Shown piece after piece: positions 15,432 to 23,759 of a stretch of 64,000 nucleotides of DNA (the stretch's first letter is position 1; each line of letters opens with the position of its first letter). The position numbers were made by a program, and so were the translations under genes. Where the stretch lies: positions 894,451 to 958,450 of the forward strand of contig NZ_JACHWH010000003.1 of NCBI RefSeq assembly GCF_014191255.1. Direction: 5' to 3'. Under the pieces are notes generated by a model, which ran no database searches, was not told the DNA's origin, and saw only the letters and a list, made by a program, of their open reading frames with translations. The DNA is from Amycolatopsis bartoniae. GTDB taxonomy: Bacteria > Actinomycetota > Actinomycetes > Mycobacteriales > Pseudonocardiaceae.

Positions 15432-16189
15432 GTCTGCTCGGCCGCGCGCACGAGGATCTCGTTCACCGCCACGTGCCGCTCCCGCGTCACGATCCAGGCG
15501 ACCGCGTCGGCGATGTCCCGCGGTCGCAGCCGCTCGATCTCGGTGGTCTGCCGGGCGACCGCGTCACGCAGCTCGTCGCGGATGTGCGACACCAGCTCGG
15601 TGTCCACGGTGCCCGGTTCGACCACGCTCACGCGGACCCGGCGCTCCAGCAGCTCCTGCCGCAGCGCCTCGGTGAAGGCGTTCACCCCGAACTTCGTGAG
15701 GTTGTAGACCGCGGTGCCCGCCCGCGCGACGCGGCCCGCCGTCGAGCTGATGTTGACGACGTCCGCGACCCGCCGGGGCCCGTCCGCCGCCGCCCGCGTC
15801 AGGTGCGGGATCGCCAGCTGCGTGACGTACAGCAGCCCCTCGACGTTCACCCGGATCATTCGTTCCCATTCGCCCTCGGGGGCGTCGGCGACGGGACCGA
15901 CGAGCATGAGCCCGGCGTTGTTGACCACCGTGTCCAGCCGCCCGAGCCCGGCGACCGTCCGCTCCACCGCTTCGGCCGCCTGCTGCCGGTCGGTGATGTC
16001 CGCCGGGACCACCAGCGCCCGGCCACCCGCCGCTTCGATCCCCGCCGCGACCTCCGCCAGCCGCTCGCGGCGGCGGCCCAGCAGCGCCACCGCCGCGCCC
16101 TGGCGGGCCAGCTCCTCCGCCGTCGCCGCGCCGATCCCGCTGCTCGCGCCCGTGACCAGTGCCGCCGTGCCGTCCAGTTTCGCTGTCAT
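15425..16189 (-). CDS. SDR family NAD(P)-dependent oxidoreductase
   Basis: The 254-residue enzyme has TGASSGIGAATA, DTVVNNAGLM, ISSTAGRVARAGTAVYNLTKFG (catalytic Ser, Tyr and Lys) and a PGTVDTEL segment; this is the clavulanate-dehydrogenase/YdfG-like group of SDRs. TetR-SDR pairs like this are frequent in actinomycetes, where the reductase clears or modifies a small carbonyl compound recognised by the TetR protein. Start ATG 16189; the palindrome begins 16 bases upstream. Confidence 0.87.
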   Translation of the reverse strand: MTAKLDGTAALVTGASSGIGAATAEELARQGAAVALLGRRRERLAEVAAGIEAAGGRALVVPADITDRQQAAEAVERTVAGLGRLDTVVNNAGLMLVGPVADAPEGEWERMIRVNVEGLLYVTQLAIPHLTRAAADGPRRVADVVNISSTAGRVARAGTAVYNLTKFGVNAFTEALRQELLERRVRVSVVEPGTVDTELVSHIRDELRDAVARQTTEIERLRPRDIADAVAWIVTRERHVAVNEILVRAAEQTW

Positions 16190-16204
16190 GACGCCCAGAA
16201 TACG

Positions 16205-16228
16205 GTAACCGGACCCGGGTCCGGTTAC
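16205..16228. promoter_or_regulatory. Perfect 24-bp palindrome, operator of the SDR-TetR operon
   Basis: GTAACCGGACCC (16205-16216) is followed directly by its exact reverse complement (16217-16228). It lies in the 5' region of the SDR-TetR operon, 16-39 bases upstream of the SDR ATG. A perfect uninterrupted dyad of this length next to a TetR gene is strong evidence for an autoregulatory operator. Confidence 0.75.
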
Positions 16229-16253
16229 GTCGGCAGAGGGGACGAATGACCCA

Positions 16254-16282
16254 TTGACTTGTGACGGCGGTCATACTACTTT
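16254..16282 (+). promoter_or_regulatory. Candidate promoter for the KDG dehydratase operon
   Basis: TTGACT (16254-16259), a 17-base spacer and TACTTT (16277-16282) resemble a housekeeping -35/-10 pair. The stretch from here to 16330 is unusually AT-rich for this genome (e.g. ATATAGG, CAGATATG), as expected of a regulated promoter region. The transcription start was not determinable. Confidence 0.4.
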
Positions 16283-16334
16283 CCCGAATACGTCCCCATA
16301 TAGGTACTCATTCAGATATGTGAACGGACTCTAG

Positions 16335-17270
16335 ATGACGCCTCCCGCGCTCGACGGCCTGCTCGCCTTTCCCCTCACCCCGTTCGCCGAGGACCTGTCG
16401 CTGAATCTCGACGCGTTCGCCGAGCACGTCGAGAGCCACGTCGCCGCCGGGGCGGGAGCGCTGTTCGTCGCGTGCGGCACCGGGGAGTTCAGTTCACTCG
16501 CCCCCGAAGAGCTGGCGGCGCTCCTGCACACCGCGCGCGACGTGGTCGCCGGCCGGGTTCCGGTCTGGGTCGGCGCGGGCGGGGGCGCCGCCTCCGCGCG
16601 GGCCGGGGTCGCGGCCGCCGCGGCGGGCGGCGCCGACGGGGTGCTGCTCCTGCCGCCGTACCTGGTGTCCGGGCCGCCGCGCGGGCTCGTCGACCATGTC
16701 CGCTACGCCCTCGGCGACACGTCGGTCCCGGTCGTCGTCTACCACCGCTCGCCGGGCGTGTTCACCGCCGCGACCGCGCGGGCGCTGCTCGACCTGCCGT
16801 CGGTGGTGGGGCTGAAGGACGGCTACGGCGACGTCGACCTGATGACCCGGATCGTCACCGCCATCCGTGCCACGGACACCGACCGGGCGCGGAACTTCCT
16901 GTTCTTCAACGGGTTGCCCACCGCCGAGATGTCGGCGAAGGCGTACGCCGCGATCGGCGTCGCCCGCTACTCCTCCGCCGTGCACTGTTTCGCGCCCCGG
17001 ATCGCGCACCGGTTCCACCGGGCGCTCACCGAGGGCGACACCGCGGTGATGGACGCGCTGCTGGCGGGGTTCTACCTCCCGTTCGTCGCGTTGCGCGACG
17101 AGACCCCCGGGTTCGCGGTCTCGCTCGTCAAGGCGGCCGCACGGCTGCGGGGCGACAAGGTGGGCCCGGTCCGGCCGCCGCTCGGCGAACCGACGCGGGA
17201 CCAGCTCGACCGGCTGGAGCGCATCGTCGACCACGGTTTCTCCGTGCTGAAAGGCATCGAGGCCGCCTAG
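16335..17270 (+). CDS. kdgD: 5-dehydro-4-deoxyglucarate dehydratase (DapA family)
   Basis: The 311-residue protein is a DHDPS-fold lyase: GLLAFPLTPFAEDLSLN at the start, ACGTGEFSSLAPEE (GTGE replacing GTTGE of DapA), YHRSPG (catalytic Tyr region) and VGLKDGYGD with the Schiff-base Lys (about residue 165). The GTGEFxSL and VVGLKDGxGD patterns are those of 5-keto-4-deoxyglucarate dehydratase (EC 4.2.1.41), which makes 2-oxoglutarate semialdehyde from the product of glucarate/galactarate dehydration. It heads an operon with a polysaccharide lyase and a sugar porter, which fits breakdown of uronate-containing material. No glucarate dehydratase or semialdehyde dehydrogenase lies next to it. Confidence 0.87.
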   Translation: MTPPALDGLLAFPLTPFAEDLSLNLDAFAEHVESHVAAGAGALFVACGTGEFSSLAPEELAALLHTARDVVAGRVPVWVGAGGGAASARAGVAAAAAGGADGVLLLPPYLVSGPPRGLVDHVRYALGDTSVPVVVYHRSPGVFTAATARALLDLPSVVGLKDGYGDVDLMTRIVTAIRATDTDRARNFLFFNGLPTAEMSAKAYAAIGVARYSSAVHCFAPRIAHRFHRALTEGDTAVMDALLAGFYLPFVALRDETPGFAVSLVKAAARLRGDKVGPVRPPLGEPTRDQLDRLERIVDHGFSVLKGIEAA

Positions 17271-17289
17271 ACCCGACGGGAGCCTGGTC

Positions 17290-19593
17290 ATGATCAGCCG
17301 GAGAACGGTGTTGTGGGGCGCCGCGGCCTCGGCCGCACTGGCGGGCGTCGCTGTCCGCTCCGCAGGAGCGGCCGAGTCGTCCGTCGTCTCTGGGTACCGC
17401 GAACTGCAGACGGGCATCAACCGGCCGTCCCCGGAGCGCACGGCCGCACTGGCGAACCTCGGGCGCGTCGCGAAGTCCTACTACGACACCATGAACGTGA
17501 GCGGCGACGGACCATTGTGGACGGACCTGCCGTTCGGCCCCGGCAGCGACTACACCACGTCGATGTACGGGAGGCTGCGCGCGATCGCCGTCGACTGGGG
17601 GACACCGGGCGGCACCCTCGGCGGAAACCCCGAGGTGCCGTCGCGGATCACGGCGGCGCTCGAACTGCTGTACGCCAACCAGTACCACGAGAACATCGGC
17701 GAGATCGGCAACTGGTACACCTACGAGATCGGCATCCCGTACTACCTGCTGCACACCCTGGTCACCGTCGCCGAACGGCTCGACCCGGCCGACCTCGCGC
17801 GCTACGTCCGGCCGGTGCGGCGGTTCGCCGGCGACCCGAACCGGCGCGCGAACAGTCCGTCCACTGTGGAGACCGGCGCGAACCGCGCGGACAAGGCCCT
17901 CATTTCCATCGTGTCCGGAGCGCTCGTCGGCGACCCGGCGTGGATCCGCACCGGCATCGACGCGATCACTGACGTCGCGGGCGGGGGAGCGGCGAGCCTG
18001 CTGGCCAAGGTGGAGCACGGCGACGGCTTCCACACCGACGGCTCCTTCCTGCAGCACGAGACGATCCCGTATCCCGGGCACTACGGCATCGTGCTGCTCA
18101 CCGCGCTCGCGGGGGCCCTGCACGTCACCGAGGGCACGGAGTTCGCGTTGCCCGCCGGTCTCAAGGAGCAGGTGTACGCGCTGGTGCCGGACACCTTCGC
18201 GCCGTTCGTCGCCGGCGGCGCGCTGATGGAACCCGTGCGCGGCCGGATGCTCTCGCGTCAGGGCGAGACCGGGCACGACATCGGGCACCAGCTCACCGTG
18301 GCCACCGCCGTGCTGGCGCGCACGGCGACCGGGCGGGCGCGGGCCCAGCTCGCCGGGCTCGTCGCGAAGTGGATCTCCGAGGGGACGTACGCGCCGTTCT
18401 TCGAGATCTCCGACCCCGAGCGGTTCGCGCCGGGGCCGGATCTCGTCGCCGTACCGGGCATCGAGTTCGCCCAGGAGGTGCTGGCCACCGGTGTCCGGCC
18501 TGCGGCCACCGTCGCCGAGCACCGGATCTTCGGCCAGCAGGACCGCATGGTGCACACCACGCCGGACTGGTCGGCCTCGCTCGGCGTGGGCTCCACGCGC
18601 ATCTCGCGCTACGAGTCGATCAACTCCATGAACCTGCACGGCTGGTACACCGGCGACGGCGTGCTGTACACGTTCCTCCCGACGGCACGCGGGCACTACT
18701 CCGACGCCTACTGGCCCACCGTCGACCCGCTGCTGCTGCCCGGTACCACGGCGAAGGACGGCGACCCCGGGCCGCTCGGCTCCACTCCGCTGACTCCCCG
18801 CGCCCACACCGGTGGCGTCCGCCACGACGAACGGCACGGCGCCTACGCGCTGGACTTCGTCTCGGCCGACGGCACGCTGACCGCGAGGAAGTCCTGGTTC
18901 TTCACTCCGGCGGGGATCCTCTGCCTCGGTGCGGGCATCACCGACGGCTCGGGGCAGCGGGTGCGCACGACCATCGAGAACCGCAACGTCGGCGAGGGCG
19001 GCGACAACGCTTTGCTGACGGACGGCGCACCGGTCAAGGTCGCGTTAGGACGGTCCACAGTGCTCCGTCCACAGTGGCTGCATCTGGCCGACGTAGGGGG
19101 CTACCGCGTGCTCGACGGTGCGAAAGTGACGGCGCTGCGTGAAGACCGGACGGGCACCTGGCGCGACATCGACACCGGCGCGAACACCAAGGGCACCACC
19201 GTGCCCTACCCGCGCCGCTACCAGAAGCTGGTCCTCGACCACGGCGTCCGCCCGTCCGGCGCGAGCTACGCCTACGCCGTGCTGCCCGGCGCGTCCGTGC
19301 TCGCGACGGCGGCGTCGGCGTTCGCGTGGCAAGTCCTGGCGAACACCCCGGAGGTGCAGGCGATCCGGCTGCCCGGCGGCACGCTGCTGGCGAACTTCTT
19401 CGCCGCGGGCACCGCCGGCGGCGTGCGCGTCTCCGGGCCTGCCTCGGTCGCGCTCGGGCGCGTGCGCGGCGCGTGGCAGCTCGCCGTCGCCGACCCCACC
19501 CAGCTGCAGGACACCGTCCGGGTCACCGCGCGCGGGCAGACGGTGGCGGTACCCGTGGCCCTCGGCGCGACCAGCGTGGTCCGGCCGCGGTAG
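17290..19593 (+). CDS. Secreted polysaccharide lyase family 8 (hyaluronate/chondroitin/xanthan lyase type)
   Basis: The 767-residue protein starts with a Tat-type signal (MISRRTVLWGAAASAALAG). The helical toroid domain contains NWYTYEIGIPYYLL (aromatic patch), TGANRADKA with the catalytic Asn198, and the segment with His256 and Tyr265 (HETIPYPGHYG), the same 9-residue spacing as in known PL8 enzymes, followed by an Arg in PVRGRMLSRQG. The C-terminal half is the beta-sandwich. PL8 enzymes cleave hyaluronan, chondroitin or xanthan by beta-elimination, yielding unsaturated uronic-acid sugars. It lies 19 bases after kdgD. The exact polymer cannot be read from the sequence. Confidence 0.88.
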   Translation: MISRRTVLWGAAASAALAGVAVRSAGAAESSVVSGYRELQTGINRPSPERTAALANLGRVAKSYYDTMNVSGDGPLWTDLPFGPGSDYTTSMYGRLRAIAVDWGTPGGTLGGNPEVPSRITAALELLYANQYHENIGEIGNWYTYEIGIPYYLLHTLVTVAERLDPADLARYVRPVRRFAGDPNRRANSPSTVETGANRADKALISIVSGALVGDPAWIRTGIDAITDVAGGGAASLLAKVEHGDGFHTDGSFLQHETIPYPGHYGIVLLTALAGALHVTEGTEFALPAGLKEQVYALVPDTFAPFVAGGALMEPVRGRMLSRQGETGHDIGHQLTVATAVLARTATGRARAQLAGLVAKWISEGTYAPFFEISDPERFAPGPDLVAVPGIEFAQEVLATGVRPAATVAEHRIFGQQDRMVHTTPDWSASLGVGSTRISRYESINSMNLHGWYTGDGVLYTFLPTARGHYSDAYWPTVDPLLLPGTTAKDGDPGPLGSTPLTPRAHTGGVRHDERHGAYALDFVSADGTLTARKSWFFTPAGILCLGAGITDGSGQRVRTTIENRNVGEGGDNALLTDGAPVKVALGRSTVLRPQWLHLADVGGYRVLDGAKVTALREDRTGTWRDIDTGANTKGTTVPYPRRYQKLVLDHGVRPSGASYAYAVLPGASVLATAASAFAWQVLANTPEVQAIRLPGGTLLANFFAAGTAGGVRVSGPASVALGRVRGAWQLAVADPTQLQDTVRVTARGQTVAVPVALGATSVVRPR

Positions 19594-19646
19594 CAACTCC
19601 CCATCCCTTCGACCCCATCGGGAACCAGGAAAGAGGCGACTCGGCA

Positions 19647-21035
19647 ATGACGCGGACAGCGCCACCACGGCGGACCATCAACAGGACCACGTTGTACTTC
19701 TTCGGCGCGCTCGGGGGCATCCTGTTCGGCTACGACCTCGGGGTCATCTCCGGCGCGCTGCCGTTCATCACCAAGGTGTGGTCGCTGACCAGCTGGGACA
19801 AGGGCATCATCACCGCGAGCATCTCCGTCGGCGCGGTGCTCGGTGCGATCTTCTCGCCGCGCACCAACGAGATCATCGGCAGGCGGCGCACCATCATGGC
19901 GGCCGCCGTGGTCGTGGTGCTCGGCACGCTCGCGGCGACGTTCTCGCCGACGTTCACGCTGCTGGTGATCTCGCGGCTGATCATCGGCATCGGCATCGGG
20001 TTCTCGTCCTCCACCGTGCCCACCTACCTCTCGGAGCTGGCACCCGCGAGGCTGCGGGGCGCGATGGGCGCGCTCAACCAGATCTTCATCGTGCTCGGCA
20101 TCCTCATCGCGTTCCTGGTGAGCTACTGGCTCGGCTCGGCGGCGAACTGGCGCGCGATGTTCGCCGGCGCCGTCATCCCGGCGGTGGTCCTGTTCTTCGG
20201 TTTGATCGCGCTGCCGGAGACCCCGCGGTGGCTGCTGAAGAACGGCCGCGAGGACGAGGCGCGTTCGGTGCTGGTCAGCTCGCACGGCGGTAGCTCCGAC
20301 ATCGACGGGGAGCTCGCGAAGATCCGCGAGGTCGTCCGGCTCGACACCGAGGAGAAGGGGCGCATCCGCGACCTGTGGGCGCCGTGGGTGCGCCCGATGC
20401 TGATCGTGGCCGTGCTGCTCGCGGTCGGGCAGCAGTTCTGCGGCGTCAACGCGGTCAACGCGTACTTCCCGACCATGCTGATCGGCCTCGGCTTCGCCAC
20501 CCAGGCCGCCCTGCTGTCCGGCGTGCTGCTGGGGATCACGAAGTTCCTGTTCACCGCGTGGGTCGTGTTCGTCGTCGACCGCTGGGGCCGCAAGCCGCTG
20601 CTGCTGATCGGCAACGTGATCATGGTGGTGACGCTCGTCGGCGCCGGACTGACGGTGCTCAACGTCAAGGACACCGGCACCCTCGGCGTGCTGATGCTGG
20701 TGATGATGATCCTGTACCTGGTGGGCTACGAGCTCGGCTGGGGCGCGGTCGTGTGGGTGATGATGGCCGAGGTGTTCCCGCTGCGCGAGCGGGCGGCGGG
20801 CATGGGCGTCGGCAGCGTCGTGCTGTGGGCGGCGACCGGCATCGTGACCGCGGTGTTCCCGCTGATGTCCGACGCGAAGGCACTGGGCATCGGTGGCTCG
20901 ATGTTCGTGTTCGCGGCCGTGAACGTGGTGCTGTTCGGCCTGACGAAGTGGCTCGTGCCGGAGACCAAGGGCCGCAGCCTGGAGCAGATCGAGCTCGACC
21001 TGCGGGCCCGCACCCCGTTGCGCGCCAAGGTGTGA
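19647..21035 (+). CDS. MFS sugar porter (sugar/H+ symporter family)
   Basis: The 462-residue protein has 12 predicted membrane segments and the sugar-porter signatures: GYDLGVISGALPF in TM1, GRRRTIM loop, SRLIIGIGIGFSSSTVPTYLSELAPARLRG, PETPRWLL, GVNAVNAYFPTML and PETKGRSLEQIE at the C-terminus. These transporters import hexoses, pentoses or similar sugars with protons. It is the third gene after kdgD and the PL8 lyase and probably imports the sugars released outside. ATG 19647 was chosen because the TM1 motif follows at the usual distance. Confidence 0.9.
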   Translation: MTRTAPPRRTINRTTLYFFGALGGILFGYDLGVISGALPFITKVWSLTSWDKGIITASISVGAVLGAIFSPRTNEIIGRRRTIMAAAVVVVLGTLAATFSPTFTLLVISRLIIGIGIGFSSSTVPTYLSELAPARLRGAMGALNQIFIVLGILIAFLVSYWLGSAANWRAMFAGAVIPAVVLFFGLIALPETPRWLLKNGREDEARSVLVSSHGGSSDIDGELAKIREVVRLDTEEKGRIRDLWAPWVRPMLIVAVLLAVGQQFCGVNAVNAYFPTMLIGLGFATQAALLSGVLLGITKFLFTAWVVFVVDRWGRKPLLLIGNVIMVVTLVGAGLTVLNVKDTGTLGVLMLVMMILYLVGYELGWGAVVWVMMAEVFPLRERAAGMGVGSVVLWAATGIVTAVFPLMSDAKALGIGGSMFVFAAVNVVLFGLTKWLVPETKGRSLEQIELDLRARTPLRAKV

Positions 21036-21046
21036 GCCCCCGCGGC

Positions 21047-21070
21047 GGCGCCGGTTCCGCTACCGGCGCC
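21047..21070. terminator. Bidirectional hairpin terminator between convergent genes
   Basis: GGCGCCGGT (21047-21055) pairs with ACCGGCGCC (21062-21070) across a 6-base loop, giving a 9-bp GC stem just after the sugar porter stop and overlapping the end of the convergent AraC gene. There is no T run, as is common in actinomycetes. Confidence 0.6.
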
Positions 21071-21908
21071 ACCGCTGGTCCTCGGCGAAGGCCCCGGGGG
21101 AGACGCCCGCCCGGGACTGGAAGAACTTCGCGAAGTTCGCCGGGTCGTCGAAGCCGAGCCGGTGGGCGCAGGCGGTGACGGAAAGCCCGTCGTGGGCGAG
21201 GAGGCGTTTGGCCTCCAGCACCACCCGGTCGTCGATGAACCGCTTCGCGCCGATCCCGAGCGCCTCCTGCGTGGCGCGGCGCAGGGTCCGCGGCGCGTAG
21301 CCGAGCCGGTGGGCGTACCAGGCGACCTCACGGGAACGCCGGTACCCAGTCTCCACGGCGCGGCTGAACGCGGCGAACACCTCCCGGTTGTCGGCGGGCC
21401 GCGGCGCCCCGTCGGCGGTCCGCAGCAGCAGGACCTCCAGCAGGTGCCCCAGGATCGCGGCGCCGCCCGGCCCGGCGACCGCCGCCGCGTACTCGCGGCG
21501 CAGGTGCTCGGCCGCCAGCCGCACCAGGTCCGCGTGCTCCGGGCGCCAAACCGCCGGGCCGAGCGGGTCGGCGCCCGGCGAACCGGCGGGCACGAACTCG
21601 GGCCGGAACAACACCACCGTGCCGGTGACCTCGCGGATGTCCTCCCACGAGTGCGTCCACCCCGGACGGATCCAGACCACCTGGCCGGGTTCGAGGCGGT
21701 GCCGGACGAAATCCACCGTGGCCGTGCCGCGCCCCGAATTCGCGAGGGCGAGCACGTGGAAGTCCGCCCGGTGCACCGTGGTCGGCTGCTTTCCCGCCGG
21801 AAGGGCTCGAAGCCGGCCGAAGGTGAGCACCTCGACGCCGAACGGCGAGTCCTCCGCGACGCGGTAGCGCACGGTTCTGATGGCGGGTTGCTGTCCGTTT
21901 TCCACCAT
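21060..21908 (-). CDS. AraC family transcriptional regulator
   Basis: The 282-residue regulator has an N-terminal cupin-like ligand/dimer domain (residues about 30-110, with LEPGQVVWIRPGWTHSW) and a C-terminal double HTH: SREVAWYAHRLGYAPRTLRRATQEALG and LSVTACAHRLGFDDPANFAKFFQSRAGVSPGAF. ATG 21908 is preferred over ATG 21965, which would overlap the divergent hydrolase start. The gene is divergent from an alpha/beta hydrolase with a 55-base gap, so that hydrolase is the likely target; it could also act on the uronate operon whose end it meets. Confidence 0.85.
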   Translation of the reverse strand: MVENGQQPAIRTVRYRVAEDSPFGVEVLTFGRLRALPAGKQPTTVHRADFHVLALANSGRGTATVDFVRHRLEPGQVVWIRPGWTHSWEDIREVTGTVVLFRPEFVPAGSPGADPLGPAVWRPEHADLVRLAAEHLRREYAAAVAGPGGAAILGHLLEVLLLRTADGAPRPADNREVFAAFSRAVETGYRRSREVAWYAHRLGYAPRTLRRATQEALGIGAKRFIDDRVVLEAKRLLAHDGLSVTACAHRLGFDDPANFAKFFQSRAGVSPGAFAEDQRWRR

Positions 21909-21963
21909 GACAGGACCGAAGCGTACCTGGGCTGCGCGGCACCGCGCGCCTAGCGTCGAAGCC

Positions 21964-22743
21964 ATGGAAACGACACAAGACGTGAAGGTGGCCGGGGGCG
22001 TGCTGCCCGTGCGGTTCCGGCCGGGTACCGGCCCGGCGCTGGTGTTCCTGCACTACTGGGGCGGGTCCGGCGAGACCTTCGCCCGGGTGGCCGAGCGGGT
22101 GGCTCCCGGCAGGCCGGTGGTGCGCTACGACCAGCGGGGCTGGGGCGCGGCGCGCGAGCTGCCCGGGCCGTACGGACTGACCCAGCTGGCCGAGGACGCG
22201 AGGCAAGTGGTCGAGGGGCTCGACCGGTATGTCCTCATCGGACACTCGATGGGCGGGAAGGTGGCGCAGCTGGTCGCGGCCGGGCGGCCGGCGGGTCTCG
22301 CGGGCGTGGTGCTGGTGGCCCCGGCACCGGCCCGGCCCGCCGTGGGCCCGCAGGAGCAGGAGGCGCTCGCGCACGCCTACGACAACGCGGAAACCGTGCG
22401 CGGCGCGCTGGACCACGTGCTGACGCACCGGCCACTGCCGGACGACGTGCGGGAGCGGGTGGTCGCCGACAGCCTCGCCGCCACCGAGGACGCCCGGCTC
22501 ACCTGGCCTCGCGAGGGCATCGCCGAGGACATCGGCGATATTGTCGGGCGGGTCGAGGTGCCGGTGCTGGTGCTCGCCGGGGAACGGGACCAGGTCGACC
22601 CGCCCGCGGTGCTGGCCGAGCGCCTGCTGCCGTTCCTGCCGACCGCGACCATGGCCGTCCTCCCCGGCACCGGGCACCTGTCCCCGCTGGAGGCGCCCGG
22701 CGAGATCGCCACCCGGCTGGAGGCGTTCGTGGCCGGGCTGTAG
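21964..22743 (+). CDS. Alpha/beta hydrolase
   Basis: The 259-residue cytoplasmic enzyme has the classical alpha/beta-hydrolase order: FLHYWGGSGE (oxyanion), YDQRGWG, nucleophile elbow GHSMGGK (Ser about residue 97), acid in LAGERDQVDPP and catalytic His in PGTGHLSPLEAP. Members act as esterases, haloperoxidases or lactonases. It is divergent from the AraC gene and likely regulated by it. Confidence 0.86.
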   Translation: METTQDVKVAGGVLPVRFRPGTGPALVFLHYWGGSGETFARVAERVAPGRPVVRYDQRGWGAARELPGPYGLTQLAEDARQVVEGLDRYVLIGHSMGGKVAQLVAAGRPAGLAGVVLVAPAPARPAVGPQEQEALAHAYDNAETVRGALDHVLTHRPLPDDVRERVVADSLAATEDARLTWPREGIAEDIGDIVGRVEVPVLVLAGERDQVDPPAVLAERLLPFLPTATMAVLPGTGHLSPLEAPGEIATRLEAFVAGL

Positions 22744-22768
22744 CTGCGGCCTCCGTGGATCCCGCCAC

Positions 22769-23674
22769 TCAGGGGGAAACCCGCATCGAGCGGGACGGTA
22801 CGGCGTCGAGCGCCGCCAATGTCTCGTCGTCCAGGTCGATCGCGCCCGCGGCGAGGTTGGCCTCCAGGTGCGTGGGATCCGCGGTGCCCGGGATGAGCAG
22901 GACGTTCGGCGAGCGCCGCAGCAGCCAGGCCAGCCCGAGCTGCGACGGCGTGCACCCGAGGGACTCCGCGGCGGCGAGGACCGCGGGCTCGTCGGTCACT
23001 TTCGGCAGGCCGGGAACCGCGCCGCCCAGCGGGAAGTACGGCACCCACGCGATGTCCTCGGCGACGCAGAGCCGCAGGACCTCCTCGTCCTCACGCGAGA
23101 CGAGGCTGTAGGCGTTCTGCACGCACACGATGCCCGCCGGCAGCGCCCGGCGCAGGATCTCGGGGGACACGCTGCTCAGGCCGATCCCGCCGATCTTGCC
23201 CTCGTCCCGCAGCGCGGTCAGCACGGCGAGCTGGTCGTCGAGGTCGACCACCTGGTTCCCCTCGACCCGGCCGCCGGGACCGGTGTCCGTGCGCCGCAGG
23301 TTCACGACCGGCACCTGCTCGACGCCGAGGCTGCGCAGGTTGTCCTCCACGCTCGCCCGCAGCTCCTCCGGCCGTTGCGCGAGCCGGAGCGGGAGCCGCC
23401 CGCCGGGGTGGGGATCGGCGCCGACCTTGCTGACGACGAGGACCTCGTCGCCCCCGCGGAGCGCCTCCCTCAGCACCTCGTTGGCGAAGCCGAACCCGTA
23501 GAACTGCGCGGTGTCGATGTGGTCGACGCCGAGCTCGACCGCGCGGCGCACGAGCGCGACGGCCGCGGCGCGGTCCTCGGCCAGCCGTGGGAGCTGCGCT
23601 GTGCCGTAGCCGACGCGGGAAACCGTGCGCCGGGCGAGGGAACCGGTGCCGCCGGGGCGGGGAGTGGAGGTCAT
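22769..23674 (-). CDS. Aldo/keto reductase
   Basis: The 301-residue protein shows the AKR barrel with RVGYGTAQLPRL, the catalytic region DHIDTAQFYGFGFANEVL (Asp and Tyr), VVSKVG (catalytic Lys) and a C-terminal IPGTADPTHLEANLAA cofactor loop; the usual catalytic His (in the LxxHxxD segment) reads VVNLRRTD, so it is replaced here. It belongs to the oxidoreductase group often annotated as pyridoxal reductase-like. The gene diverges from a TetR gene, with two copies of a GCGGAGG/CCTCCGC dyad between, so it is most likely repressed by that TetR and induced by a carbonyl compound. Confidence 0.85.
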   Translation of the reverse strand: MTSTPRPGGTGSLARRTVSRVGYGTAQLPRLAEDRAAAVALVRRAVELGVDHIDTAQFYGFGFANEVLREALRGGDEVLVVSKVGADPHPGGRLPLRLAQRPEELRASVEDNLRSLGVEQVPVVNLRRTDTGPGGRVEGNQVVDLDDQLAVLTALRDEGKIGGIGLSSVSPEILRRALPAGIVCVQNAYSLVSREDEEVLRLCVAEDIAWVPYFPLGGAVPGLPKVTDEPAVLAAAESLGCTPSQLGLAWLLRRSPNVLLIPGTADPTHLEANLAAGAIDLDDETLAALDAVPSRSMRVSP

Positions 23675-23706
23675 GCCGGAAGTCCTGCCTGTGGGAGGAT
23701 GAGGAA

Positions 23707-23757
23707 GCGGAGGAACCTCCGCCTAGCGGAACCGTAGCACTAACGGAGGTCCCTCCG
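23707..23757. promoter_or_regulatory. Twin palindromic operators between aldo/keto reductase and TetR genes
   Basis: GCGGAGG-AA-CCTCCGC (23707-23722) and CGGAGG-TC-CCTCCG (23744-23757) are two copies of the same dyad with centres 36 bases apart. Both lie in the 85-base divergent region. The second also overlaps the ribosome-binding region of the TetR gene. The arrangement is that of an autoregulating TetR repressor controlling both directions. Confidence 0.7.
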
Positions 23758-23759
23758 CT

